Origin: Flammeovirgaceae bacterium UBA5008
GTDB lineage: Bacteria > Bacteroidota > Bacteroidia > Cytophagales > Cyclobacteriaceae
Direction of reading: 5' to 3'
Assembly: GCA_002398365.1 (NCBI GenBank)
Contig: DGYK01000069.1
Span: forward strand, 103,912 to 160,687
DNA length: 56,776 nucleotides
The position numbers were made by a program, and so were the translations under genes. Below the pieces are notes generated by a model. It did not search any database. It was given only the letters and a program-made list of their open reading frames with translations, and was not told where the DNA came from. Below are positions 40,749 to 50,223 of this stretch, one piece after another; within the stretch, counting starts at the first letter, position 1; the number at the start of each line of letters is the position of its first letter.

Positions 40749-41948
40749 ATGAAAAGAAGATTGAGATTGATGGTAATGATGGCAGTGATGGCACTGGTAT
40801 CATTCGAGGGCTTTAGCCAGAAAGTGGATGAGGAGCGCATGCAGCGCGATATTGAAGTAGCTGAAAATATCCTAAGCACATTGTTAAAACAACAATATGA
40901 CAAGCGCTCATTTTTCCCGATTGAAGTGAGTGGAACCTACCGGGCAGGTTATGGTGTTACCTTTACCATGCCGGATATTCAGTCAAACTTTTACTTCAAT
41001 ACGTTTGAAGGTCCGGGATCTTTTGGTGGCTTCGATACAGATGGAATCACCATTATTGAAACAGGTCCAGAAAACGATGCTGCTCAAATTGCAGATGGCC
41101 AACGTAAAAATAATCGAGCCATTGTGCGTGGTGGTGCTGCACGGGCTCCATTAGCCAAAAAAGGGAACTCGAAGGTAGATCGTGATAGTGTGAAAGACGA
41201 ATCCAGCCAACGCACCATTAAAGCAGCTAAGGATTTCATTGCCGATTATGGCGACCTCATCGGGCAACTGGCACCTACTGAACGAATCATCATCACCAAC
41301 CGCCAAGAAGGCGAACGCATGTGGTTTGGAAATTTTGAAAACCAATCCAACAATTTTATCACTGTTGAAGGTTTGAAAAGCGACATTCTTCAATACAAGC
41401 AAGGAAAAATGACGCGCGAGCAATTGATAGCAAAAATAAAAGTGGTGAACAGTGAGCGCGATACGGAATTACAACCAGATTTAGAATTATTAACCAGCAT
41501 CTTCAATCGCCTTTATCGCAGCGATTTGTCAAAAACTTACTTCACGCAAGAGAACACTTACTACGAGCGTCTGAAAGATTTTGGTGTAATTTATCACATG
41601 CAAGTGTATTCGAGCAACCAATTAGATGTAGACTCCTGGTCTATACCTACCCTTGGCTTGGATGAGATTGGCCAAACTGAGCGTGATAAAAAAGTAAAAG
41701 AATTGTATCCGTTGTTTACCAAGAGCATCAAAGAAGATATTTTAGAATACGGCCGCACGCTGCGCAGCCTAAAAGACGAAGAGAATCTGATCTTTGACAT
41801 TCGGATGACACGCTGCCGCGGATGTGGTATTCCATCATCACTTGAATACACGATCAAGTACAGTGTATTAAAAGACTATGCTTCAGGCAAAATCACCAAA
41901 GAAGCTGCCCTGGCAAAAATCAGTGAGAAGAAGGGAGAGGAACAATAG
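40749..41948 (+). CDS. Secreted protein in the sigma/anti-sigma operon
   Basis: A 399-residue exported protein with a signal peptide (about 1-25, ending GFSQ). I recognise no domain. Visible are VEENILSTLLKQQY near residue 40, an acidic-basic middle part (about 120-160) and a CRGCGIP cysteine pair near residue 358. The last 25 residues (KYSVLKDYASGKITKEAALAKISEKKGEEQ) are charged. It is the third gene of the operon and is followed by a terminator. A role as sensor or substrate of the sigma pathway is likely from position. Confidence 0.6.
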   Translation: MKRRLRLMVMMAVMALVSFEGFSQKVDEERMQRDIEVAENILSTLLKQQYDKRSFFPIEVSGTYRAGYGVTFTMPDIQSNFYFNTFEGPGSFGGFDTDGITIIETGPENDAAQIADGQRKNNRAIVRGGAARAPLAKKGNSKVDRDSVKDESSQRTIKAAKDFIADYGDLIGQLAPTERIIITNRQEGERMWFGNFENQSNNFITVEGLKSDILQYKQGKMTREQLIAKIKVVNSERDTELQPDLELLTSIFNRLYRSDLSKTYFTQENTYYERLKDFGVIYHMQVYSSNQLDVDSWSIPTLGLDEIGQTERDKKVKELYPLFTKSIKEDILEYGRTLRSLKDEENLIFDIRMTRCRGCGIPSSLEYTIKYSVLKDYASGKITKEAALAKISEKKGEEQ

Positions 41949-41970
41949 GTTTAGGTGAAGGTGACTCTCA

Positions 41971-42009
41971 CGGGCGTTCCTTACAGAAATGTGAGGAGCG
42001 CTTTTTTTT
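41971..42009 (+). terminator. Rho-independent terminator of the sigma operon
   Basis: Stem GCGTTCCT / AGGAGCGC (with one G-T pair) around a 14-base loop, then a run of T. It also lies at the 3' end of the convergent helicase gene. Confidence 0.7.
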
Positions 42010-45000
42010 ATGATAAAAATTTCTTCACCTCATTGAAGAACCGGTCGCAGTCAAGCCAGTAGTTTCGACTATACAATTGTATGAACGGCCATTTCTTTTT
42101 TTCCAACATCATCGGCATATAGGCGTGGCTCGCTTTCGCAGAAAGGCTTTGATGATAATTGGAATCATCTGTCAAAATAATCCCGGCAAAATCTTTCTCT
42201 TTGTGCACCATCAAATCGTGATGTGAAAAATCAGCCGGTTCTAAAACCATAGAACTTTCTCTGCCCCACTGCTGCACCGCTTGTGTTAAATATTTTGATT
42301 TCGAATTCACAACCTCGCGCACCGGTTGCGAGGCGCGATTCGAACAATCCAATACAAACTGTAGGTAAGCCTTCAGTAACTTGGGTCCGGCATTCTTCGT
42401 TTCCTCCACGGCCAGTTGATGCGGCCAAATGCTAGTCACCACGATAATTTTTTCGCGCGCGCGACTTACTGCCACATTCAATCGGTTTTCGCCACCTGCC
42501 ACATTCAGACTTCCAAATTGCGCTGCTACCACTCCACGTTGGTTGGCGGCATATCCCACCGAGAAAATGATGATGTCGCGCTCATCGCCTTGTACATTCT
42601 CAATATTTTTCACGAATAACGAATCGGGAAGTCGGCCTTGACCCAATTGTTTCTCAAGTGTATCTAAAATCAATTCTTGCTGGGGGGCATTAAACGTGAT
42701 TACACCAATTTGCTTTTGTGGATGTAAGGATCTTAACTGCGCTACTAACTCTGCTACTTTAATTGCTTCTTCTTCATTACAATTATTTTCCCATTGGCCT
42801 TCTACTTTTACGTAGTCAATTGCTGATTGGTGCTGATTTACCAAATCAAAATCCGGTAGCATTTGTAGCTGGCCCTTGTAAAAATGAATATTTGAAAATT
42901 GAATCAGTTCATGCGATTGACTACGGTAATGCCCTTGCAATTGAACCGATGCTAAATACCGGCTCGCCAATTCCAACAAGGAGTCAACTTCTGTTTCAGG
43001 TTCTTCACCTTCTTCCTGCCATCGTGTTTGATAAAAATCGCCCGGCTTTAATTGTTGTGAATCTCCGGCAATGACAACTTGCTTTCCGCGAAAGAGTGCG
43101 GGAATGCCACGCTCCGAATAGCACTGCGATGCTTCATCAAAAATAACTAAGTCGAACAGTTCACGCATTTGAAACAAAGCCGAAACCGACTCCGGTGATG
43201 CCAACCAACACGGAAGCAATCGAAAAATATCTTCGTCAAACTCAGCCACTACTTTGCGCAACGGCCACACCTGCCGTTTCTTGGTAACCTGATGCAGCAA
43301 GTCGCGGTAGGTTAAGCGGTTGTTCAAACGGTTAAATTCCAAATCTTCGGTGACACGCTCGCGTGCGCGTAGCAACAAAATTTCGTGACAACAATTTTCC
43401 TTGCGATGGATTAGCTCTTTCAATTCGCTTTCCAAAAGCTGAAGCTTGCCGGACGAAGTGATTTTTAATTGGGGATGTTTGGATTCCAAATACTCAATCC
43501 AAGCTAAAGAAATACTATTTCGAAATAAAGACGTTAACTGCTCCTCATCCCAACTTGGAGTGAGGCTTTCCAATCTACCAATCACCGTCTTTTCAATCTC
43601 CGAGCAATTATCTTTCAACAAGTCAAACTCTACTAGGGCATCAAAATCGCGTATAAGTGTTTGCTTGAGCAATTGTGCGAGTTCTTCACTTTTAGTCAAC
43701 TCAGAAACCATGGATGGTAATAAGTACTTCAGCCAATTTTCCTTTCTGGCGGGAAGTGGTGCCACTAACTGAAACAGAATGTCCATTCGATGGATGAATT
43801 CGGCACGAGAAAACGAGGTCGGCAAAATCAGATTCTTGATTCCGCGTATCGAACTGAAAATAGCTTTGGCTTTGATGGCGCTTTGCTGATCGCCAAACCA
43901 GTTCACCAACGAGGCTTTGGAAAATCCTTCGGACGGCACTTGAAGCCATGCCTTTGAGCGCAGCTTTGATAAATTATGCTCGAGGTTCAATCGCCTGTCC
44001 AGCATGCGCTCCAGTTTCTTAAACCCTTCTTTGTTGCTGGGTAATTGATTTCCCACCAAAGCCCGTTTCACCACATACTTGTCTTTCGAAAATAATTCCC
44101 ACCGAATCAAGCCAATCAAACTTCTGCGCGATTTCATACTGCGGCTCAAGGCTTGTTGCAACACGCCCAGTTGTACTAATGGAATGGATAACTCAATTCC
44201 GTCTTCATCAAAACATTCTAAAATCACACGCTCGCTATTCGCCAGCCAAAGTGAACTCGTCTCTTCATCCGATTCCGATGACATCTTTTGAAAAGCATTA
44301 AAGCGCTCTTCAGAAGAAATTAACTCTTTGATGGTAATCGCATCCAATCGTTTTTCGATCAGTGCTTCGCATTGTTCCCAATCTAATTCGGTATTGAAAT
44401 GCGTAGAGAAATCTTTTTTTAGTTGATTAAAGTATGTTGGGATTTCATCCAGGCAGATCAACAACTCTTGGCGATCGCTGGTTTGCCAGGCTGCAAACGA
44501 TTTGCGCACATGCCACGGGTATTCACTTACTTCAAACTGACGAGCATAAAAACAATGCACTTTTAACTTCCGAATAAATTCTTCGGCTTCATTCCATTTT
44601 AAATGAATCAATTCCTGCCGGAGATTAATAAATGGTTGCGATGGATTTGATTGAAGATAAAGTTCCTTACAACTGATGCCACATTCACTCGTATCAAAAA
44701 GAGCTGACTTAAATTCTTCTAACTCTTCAGAAATCTGATCGATGCGTTTTCCAATCTGAGCGAATTGGCGATCTAATGTAATGGCATCTAAACTGATGTT
44801 TTTGGATCTGTACTCATCTACCCGCTCAATCTGCCTCGCAATTAGTTTATAGATTTCGTTACGATCCGTTTTGTGATCATGGACAAGCGCTAAAAATTCA
44901 GAAAGACCTTTTTCTTTCAAGCGATCAAACACTACATCCAACGCGGCACGCTTCTGGCACACCACCAAAATGCGTTTTCCTTGCGCCATGGCATCGCTGA

Positions 45001-45997
45001 TCAAATTACAAATCAACTGCGACTTACCTGTTCCAGGTGGCCCTTGAATGACCAACGAGTAGCCCAACTTTGTAAACTTCAATGCGCGCTCTTGCCAACT
45101 ATCCATCGGGAAAATGGCATGCACCTTTTCTTCGCGCACACTTTGCAAAGTTGTTTTGTCCAGCGAAGCATCGATGGGAGAACGAGCTTTAAAAAATTCT
45201 TCCAGATCGCTGAAGGAATCTTCTTCCAGTAATTGGAGGTAATCCGGCACAATGAAAGATCCTGTTTGCGAAAATAGACCCAGCACCGCTTCCGGGAAAA
45301 GTTTCAAGGCACCATTCTCATGCGCTTCATCAAATTCTTCTTTTTTATAAGATGGAAATGAAATCAATTCATCCCGGTAGTTATCCGGATTGAAATGAAT
45401 CGACATACTTGCCTTTTGCAGCATTTGATACAACTGCGTGCGAAAGAAGGTGCTGTCGGTATCGGCTGTATCAAATGTTTCATCCAGCAATTCTTCTGAT
45501 ACGCTCACCTGATTATAAAATGCATAAGCCAACAAAAAAGATTTGTTGAACATGATTTCTGAATCTTCGCGTAAGCGAATGACCCATTGTTCATTTTTAA
45601 TAGCGAGCTCTACCGGAAAAAATAACAACGGGCACCGCACCAATGTGCCATCGATAAATTTTCCGCGCACAAAGGGCCAACCCACATGAAGTTCGCGTGA
45701 GCCGCGCTCTTCAAAAACAAAATGATCGAGTCGCTGTAATTTCTTTAGCCGATTGCTGGCTTCGTTGCCGGCACTCATGCGTGCATCCAGCACCGGACAA
45801 ATCATCTTTTCTTTTCGCGCAATCAATGCTTCAATAATGGAAAACGCTTTTTGACCGTTGAATTGACTTAGTTGTTGTAAGTCCAAAAACTGATCACTGC
45901 TCAGGCGCGGCAAAAAGATCGCACGGTTTCTACCGGAAAGATTAGTCAGCTTTCGTAAGTAGTTGGTGAGAATTCGTTTGGTTTTATCCGTTGCCAC
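42008..45997 (-). CDS. Large SF1 helicase (AAA domain) with C-terminal nuclease-like domain
   Basis: A 1329-residue Superfamily 1 DNA/RNA helicase, DUF4011-like in layout. The N-terminus (1-260) has no motif I recognise. Walker A QGPPGTGKS is near residue 318, a long helical insert follows, Walker B DLVIFDEASQC is near 947, then VVIAGDSQQLKPGDF, VQGDERDIIIFSVGY and RLNVAVSRAREKIIVVTS. The last 70 residues (ILTDDSNYHQSLSAKASH...WPFIQLYSRNYW) match the REase/MTES_1575-like domain, a Vsr/PD-(D/E)XK fold. The start is GTG, one base after the HhH gene. It may work in DNA repair or defence. Role unproven. Confidence 0.82.
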   Translation of the reverse strand: MATDKTKRILTNYLRKLTNLSGRNRAIFLPRLSSDQFLDLQQLSQFNGQKAFSIIEALIARKEKMICPVLDARMSAGNEASNRLKKLQRLDHFVFEERGSRELHVGWPFVRGKFIDGTLVRCPLLFFPVELAIKNEQWVIRLREDSEIMFNKSFLLAYAFYNQVSVSEELLDETFDTADTDSTFFRTQLYQMLQKASMSIHFNPDNYRDELISFPSYKKEEFDEAHENGALKLFPEAVLGLFSQTGSFIVPDYLQLLEEDSFSDLEEFFKARSPIDASLDKTTLQSVREEKVHAIFPMDSWQERALKFTKLGYSLVIQGPPGTGKSQLICNLISDAMAQGKRILVVCQKRAALDVVFDRLKEKGLSEFLALVHDHKTDRNEIYKLIARQIERVDEYRSKNISLDAITLDRQFAQIGKRIDQISEELEEFKSALFDTSECGISCKELYLQSNPSQPFINLRQELIHLKWNEAEEFIRKLKVHCFYARQFEVSEYPWHVRKSFAAWQTSDRQELLICLDEIPTYFNQLKKDFSTHFNTELDWEQCEALIEKRLDAITIKELISSEERFNAFQKMSSESDEETSSLWLANSERVILECFDEDGIELSIPLVQLGVLQQALSRSMKSRRSLIGLIRWELFSKDKYVVKRALVGNQLPSNKEGFKKLERMLDRRLNLEHNLSKLRSKAWLQVPSEGFSKASLVNWFGDQQSAIKAKAIFSSIRGIKNLILPTSFSRAEFIHRMDILFQLVAPLPARKENWLKYLLPSMVSELTKSEELAQLLKQTLIRDFDALVEFDLLKDNCSEIEKTVIGRLESLTPSWDEEQLTSLFRNSISLAWIEYLESKHPQLKITSSGKLQLLESELKELIHRKENCCHEILLLRARERVTEDLEFNRLNNRLTYRDLLHQVTKKRQVWPLRKVVAEFDEDIFRLLPCWLASPESVSALFQMRELFDLVIFDEASQCYSERGIPALFRGKQVVIAGDSQQLKPGDFYQTRWQEEGEEPETEVDSLLELASRYLASVQLQGHYRSQSHELIQFSNIHFYKGQLQMLPDFDLVNQHQSAIDYVKVEGQWENNCNEEEAIKVAELVAQLRSLHPQKQIGVITFNAPQQELILDTLEKQLGQGRLPDSLFVKNIENVQGDERDIIIFSVGYAANQRGVVAAQFGSLNVAGGENRLNVAVSRAREKIIVVTSIWPHQLAVEETKNAGPKLLKAYLQFVLDCSNRASQPVREVVNSKSKYLTQAVQQWGRESSMVLEPADFSHHDLMVHKEKDFAGIILTDDSNYHQSLSAKASHAYMPMMLEKKKWPFIQLYSRNYWLDCDRFFNEVKKFLS

Positions 45998-45998
45998 A

Positions 45999-46889
45999 CT
46001 AAGGATTTAGGGTAAGGTACGGTTTTAAGCGAGCTAAATCGTCTGAGGTTATCAATTGAATTTTTAACAGATCGTCAAGGCTTGTAAATGCGCCATGTTG
46101 GTAGCGATAAGTGACAATAGCTTGTGCTACATTCTTCTTCAAATAAGGATGTTTAGCCAACGCAAATGCGTCCGCTGTGTTCACATTTACTTGTCTGGGT
46201 ACAAAACCTTCCACCACTTTGAATTTTTGAATTGCCTTTTTAACGACCGTTGAATCCAAGCCGTATACTTCATTCAACTGTTGTATGGACACAAATCCTC
46301 CCAATTTTTCGCGATAGTTAATAATACGTTGAGCCAACTTGGTACCAATGCCATAAACTGCTTTCAATTGAGTAGTGTCGGCTGTATTGATATCCGCAAT
46401 GAGTTCTTTTCGCTCAGGCTGAACTGATTTTTCAGTCGATGATTGATTTGTTTGCGGTAGCTCGATAAATGGAAACAGGCGTTGATAGAATGAAGAATCC
46501 ATTCCATACAATTTTAAAAGGTCAGGCTTCACGTAAAACTTTCCGCCTTTCGAGCGGTATTTCAGCAAACCAGTTATTTGAAATTTGGTGAAGCCCAATT
46601 CTTTTAATTGCTGTTCTGTAGCCGTATTTGGGTTGAAGGAAAATAAACTGGGTTTAACTTTTTCGGAAGAGTTCGCTGAGAATACCACCGGATCATCTTT
46701 CCAAGTGGCCAACAGTCGATTGAGTTGAACCGTATCCGCAACCGATGGAGACGACTGAACAAATTGATTGTAGATTGGTTGCGAAAAAATAATTAGAAAT
46801 AAGAGCGGCAACAGAATGAGGAAGGCGTTTGTTTCCGTTCGGGAAAAACCCATCAATGCTCGTATCATTATCCGCAATCGCTGCATCAT
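45999..46889 (-). CDS. Membrane-anchored helix-hairpin-helix (ComEA-like) protein
   Basis: A 296-residue protein with one N-terminal membrane segment (about 17-37) and at least three helix-hairpin-helix units: FNPNTATEQQLKELGFTKFQITGLLKY (about 90-115), DINTADTTQLKAVYGIGTKLAQRIINYR (about 163-193) and VNVNTADAFALAKHPYLKKNVAQAIVTYR (about 233-262). ComEA proteins bind DNA during uptake. This one has an extra N-terminal domain and more HhH units. It is between birA and the large helicase, one base from each junction (ATGA overlap with birA), which suggests shared expression and perhaps DNA transport or repair. Confidence 0.8.
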   Translation of the reverse strand: MMQRLRIMIRALMGFSRTETNAFLILLPLLFLIIFSQPIYNQFVQSSPSVADTVQLNRLLATWKDDPVVFSANSSEKVKPSLFSFNPNTATEQQLKELGFTKFQITGLLKYRSKGGKFYVKPDLLKLYGMDSSFYQRLFPFIELPQTNQSSTEKSVQPERKELIADINTADTTQLKAVYGIGTKLAQRIINYREKLGGFVSIQQLNEVYGLDSTVVKKAIQKFKVVEGFVPRQVNVNTADAFALAKHPYLKKNVAQAIVTYRYQHGAFTSLDDLLKIQLITSDDLARLKPYLTLNP

Positions 46890-47644
46890 CGAACAAATGA
46901 AATTTCTTTAATCCCGAAATAATTAATTTGACCTTGGTCGCTCACGGCAAGCTTTCCAACTGCATCTACTCCTTCGATTGTTCCTTTGAACATTCTACCA
47001 TTAGAAACAAACTGTTGCTCCTGATGAATCCAATACAAGTTACCTAAATATTCCTGTCGTAAATCGCTGGCATGACCGGAGCGTAGTTGCAAGTATCTTC
47101 TCTCCACACATTCTACCAAGTCGCTCAATTCTTTAGAAAGGTCATACTCGTTTCCTGTTTCCAAATACATGGAGGTTGCATGAGGAGTCGTGAATCGTTG
47201 TTGGTTTACGTTTAATCCGATACCGACTACACTTTGCTGAATGTTTTCGCCCGCCAGCGTATTCTCAATCAAAATTCCTGTGATCTTTCTTCCATTCACC
47301 AAAATATCGTTCGGCCATTTGATGGAAGGTTTATCTGTTAATCGAGATTTCAGGAAATCGGTTAATGCCAGCGAGATAGCAACCGTCAGGTTAAACTGTG
47401 CAAGAGCAGTTAAAAAATGCGGTTTCAATAAGATTGAAAAAGTGATGTTTTTACCAGGCTCAGCCTCCCAGCCATTTCCACGTTGCCCCCTGCCCTTCGT
47501 TTGCGCTCGGGTGATTACTATCGTGCCTTCCGCCTGCTGGGTCTTTTGCGCCAACTCCATCAACAGTGTGTTGGTAGAATGACATTCTGGCACAAAAACA
47601 ACGTTTTTGCCCAAGAAGAGTGTATTGGCAAGGATTTTATACAA
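46886..47644 (-). CDS. birA: Biotin--[acetyl-CoA-carboxylase] ligase (monofunctional BirA)
   Basis: It attaches biotin to the biotin carrier protein via biotinyl-AMP. The 252 residues contain STNTLLMELAQ near 23, GRGQRGNGWEAEPGKNITFSIL (biotin-AMP loop), and KWPNDILVNGRKITGILIE. The N-terminal HTH of the bifunctional repressor form is absent, so it does not regulate transcription directly. It is divergent from rsfS and leads the birA-HhH-helicase operon. Confidence 0.92.
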   Translation of the reverse strand: MYKILANTLFLGKNVVFVPECHSTNTLLMELAQKTQQAEGTIVITRAQTKGRGQRGNGWEAEPGKNITFSILLKPHFLTALAQFNLTVAISLALTDFLKSRLTDKPSIKWPNDILVNGRKITGILIENTLAGENIQQSVVGIGLNVNQQRFTTPHATSMYLETGNEYDLSKELSDLVECVERRYLQLRSGHASDLRQEYLGNLYWIHQEQQFVSNGRMFKGTIEGVDAVGKLAVSDQGQINYFGIKEISFVR

Positions 47645-47656
47645 GGTATTTTCGTT

Positions 47657-47664
47657 AGCTTTGT
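47657..47664 (+). promoter_or_regulatory. Candidate -7 element for rsfS-ftsH
   Basis: TAGCTTTG matches TAnnTTTG and sits about 37 bases before the rsfS ATG (47701). A TTG at 47625 is too far (29 bases) to be a good -33 element, so the call rests on the -7 match alone. Confidence 0.35.
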
Positions 47665-47700
47665 TGCTTGACTTTTTCTCAAAAATCCGAATATAGTTGA

Positions 47701-48072
47701 ATGGCCAAAAAAAAGACGAAAGCAGATTCAGAAAAACTTTGTAAAGCGGTAGTGAGCGGCATGCAAGAGCTTAAGGCCATGGACATTGTGGTGATGGATA
47801 TGCGTGAAATAAAAAATGCAGTTGCCGATTTCTTTGTGATCTGCTCGGGTAACTCCGACAAGCAGTTGGACGCTATTGCAGGCTCCATTGATAAAGAGGT
47901 TTTCAAAAAAATGAAAGAAAACCCGTGGCAGGTGGAGGGCAAAAACAATAAAGAATGGGTCATTCTCGACTATATCTCTGTGGTCGCCCATGTTTTCAAA
48001 AAAGATCGCAGACAATTTTATGGTCTTGAGAAGTTGTGGGGCGATGCACAGATTACTGAAATTGAAGATTAA
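47701..48072 (+). CDS. rsfS: Ribosome silencing factor RsfS
   Basis: A 123-residue protein that binds ribosomal protein L14 and prevents subunit joining during slow growth. Family motifs are visible: AVVSGMQELKAMDIVVMDMRE, FFVICSGNSDKQLDAIAGSID, WQVEGKNNKEWVILDYISVVAHVF and FYGLEKLWGDA. It is 55 bases before ftsH on the same strand, an arrangement conserved in Bacteroidota. Confidence 0.95.
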   Translation: MAKKKTKADSEKLCKAVVSGMQELKAMDIVVMDMREIKNAVADFFVICSGNSDKQLDAIAGSIDKEVFKKMKENPWQVEGKNNKEWVILDYISVVAHVFKKDRRQFYGLEKLWGDAQITEIED

Positions 48073-48127
48073 AGAACTTAAATGACAGCAGAACGTTATT
48101 AATTTGAATTTTTAGACACTAACTCGA

Positions 48128-50155
48128 ATGGCAGAAAACGACAAAAAAATAGTTCCTCCTAAAATACCGAAAAGCAACTATCAAACCTGGATTATCATTG
48201 GGTTGGTAGCAGCCGTCTTTATACTGAGCAAGGTTGTTAACACTGGCGATTTGGTTCAAATTGAATCGAGTCGTTTTGAGGACATGGTACAATCGCGCGA
48301 TATTAAAAAACTCGTGCTGATCAAAAATGAAGAAGTGGTTGAGATCACCTTGAAGCCGGAGGCTCTTCAAAATGCGAAGTATAAACAAGAAATCGAACGC
48401 ACCTCTAGTCCGTTGGGCACCAACGCCAACGGCCCGCATTATAAACTAAAGATCGGATCGATCGATAAGTTTTTAGATAAATATGAGGAGCTCAAAAAGA
48501 ACATCCCCCGCGAACAACAAATAGATCTAAGTGTAGAAGATCGGGTTGATTACACCAATACCATTTTAAACTTTGGATTATTGTTTTTATTGATTTTTGG
48601 TTTCTGGATGCTGATGCGCAGAATGACAGGTGGCGGTGGTCCCGGTGGTCAAATCTTCAATATCGGAAAATCAAAAGCAGCTCTTTTTGACGCTGAAAAC
48701 AAAGTAAAAATTACGTTTGCCGATGTAGCCGGCCTCGAAGAAGCCAAAGAAGAAGTAAAAGAGATTGTCGACTTTTTAAAGACCCCTCAAAAGTTCACCA
48801 AGCTGGGTGGTAAAATCCCGAAAGGCGCGTTGTTGGTTGGCCCTCCCGGAACCGGTAAAACGCTCTTGGCGAAAGCCGTAGCAGGGGAAGCCGGTGTACC
48901 TTTCTTTTCCTTATCGGGATCTGACTTTGTGGAGATGTTTGTGGGCGTGGGTGCAGCTCGTGTACGCGATTTGTTTAAACAAGCAAAGGAAAAAGCTCCT
49001 TGCATTGTATTCATTGACGAGATCGATGCCATTGGTCGCTCTCGCGGCAGAGGCCAAATGCCTGGCTCTAATGATGAACGCGAAAACACGCTCAACTCAT
49101 TGTTAGTAGAAATGGACGGTTTTGCTACCGACAGCGGTGTCATTATTTTAGCAGCTACTAACCGCCCCGATGTGTTGGATTCTGCGTTGATGCGCCCGGG
49201 TCGTTTTGACCGCCAGATCAGTATTGACAAACCAGATATCGCTGGTCGTGAGCACATATTCAAAGTACACTTGAAACCGATCAAGCTTTCTAAGAACGTA
49301 GATGTGAAGAAATTGGCGGCTCAAACTCCCGGTTTTGCCGGAGCCGAGATCGCCAACGTATGTAACGAAGCTGCTCTAATTGCTGCTCGCAGAGATAAGC
49401 AGGAAGTGGACATGCAGGATTTCCAAGATGCTATTGACCGCGTGATTGGTGGATTGGAAAAGAAAACCAAAATCATTTCTCCGGAAGAGAAGAAAATTGT
49501 GGCTTACCACGAAGCTGGCCATGCTGTAGCCGGTTGGTTCCTTGAACATGCCGACCCGCTCGTGAAAGTAAGCATTGTACCACGTGGTGTGGCAGCATTG
49601 GGTTATGCCCAGTATTTGCCCAAAGAGCAATTCCTGTATCAGACGGAGCAACTGACTGATGAAATGTGCATGACCTTTGGTGGACGTGCGGCCGAAGAAA
49701 TCATCTTCGACAAAATTTCGACCGGTGCACTGAGCGATTTGGAGCGCATTACCAAAATGGCTTACAGTATGGTGACGGTTTATGGTATGAATAAAGCCAT
49801 CGGCAATATGTCTTTCTACGACAGCAAGCAGAATGATTATGCGTTTAATAAACCGTACTCAGAGGCTACTTCTGAGCGCATTGATCAGGAGGTGAAGAAA
49901 ATCATTGATCAGGCGTACGAGCGTACGAAGCAACTGTTGATTGAGCACCGAGAGCATCTGGAAATTATTGCCAAAGAATTGCTGGAGAAAGAGATTCTCT
50001 TCCAATCCGACCTCGAGCGATTAATTGGAAAACGTCCATTTGCTCACCAAACTACGTATGAGAAGTTTACCAACGGTAGTGCTGATACGGCTAAACCAGC
50101 CGAAACCGCTCAACCGGAGGCCCAAAAAGAAGCTGAAGAGACACCGAAAGTATAG
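48128..50155 (+). CDS. ftsH: ATP-dependent zinc metalloprotease FtsH
   Basis: The membrane-bound AAA+ protease that degrades misfolded or regulated membrane proteins, 675 residues. Two membrane segments (about 18-38 and 141-159) flank a periplasmic part. The ATPase has VGPPGTGKTLL (about 236-246), IVFIDEIDAIG (Walker B) and MRPGRFDRQI (second region of homology). The protease has the zinc motif HEAGH near residue 460 with a further acidic ligand in the TGALSDLERITKMA segment. The C-terminal tail is Glu/Ala/Pro-rich. It follows rsfS and ends at a good terminator. Confidence 0.97.
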   Translation: MAENDKKIVPPKIPKSNYQTWIIIGLVAAVFILSKVVNTGDLVQIESSRFEDMVQSRDIKKLVLIKNEEVVEITLKPEALQNAKYKQEIERTSSPLGTNANGPHYKLKIGSIDKFLDKYEELKKNIPREQQIDLSVEDRVDYTNTILNFGLLFLLIFGFWMLMRRMTGGGGPGGQIFNIGKSKAALFDAENKVKITFADVAGLEEAKEEVKEIVDFLKTPQKFTKLGGKIPKGALLVGPPGTGKTLLAKAVAGEAGVPFFSLSGSDFVEMFVGVGAARVRDLFKQAKEKAPCIVFIDEIDAIGRSRGRGQMPGSNDERENTLNSLLVEMDGFATDSGVIILAATNRPDVLDSALMRPGRFDRQISIDKPDIAGREHIFKVHLKPIKLSKNVDVKKLAAQTPGFAGAEIANVCNEAALIAARRDKQEVDMQDFQDAIDRVIGGLEKKTKIISPEEKKIVAYHEAGHAVAGWFLEHADPLVKVSIVPRGVAALGYAQYLPKEQFLYQTEQLTDEMCMTFGGRAAEEIIFDKISTGALSDLERITKMAYSMVTVYGMNKAIGNMSFYDSKQNDYAFNKPYSEATSERIDQEVKKIIDQAYERTKQLLIEHREHLEIIAKELLEKEILFQSDLERLIGKRPFAHQTTYEKFTNGSADTAKPAETAQPEAQKEAEETPKV

Positions 50156-50172
50156 GTAGATTGATTACCGTA

Positions 50173-50208
50173 TAAAAAAGCCATCCCGATAATCTGGATG
50201 GCTTTTTC
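50173..50208 (+). terminator. Rho-independent terminator of ftsH
   Basis: Stem AAAAGCCATCC / GGATGGCTTTT with a 9-base loop followed by a T-rich stretch, just before lpxH. Confidence 0.88.
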
Positions 50209-50223
50209 TATTTTTACAAACCT

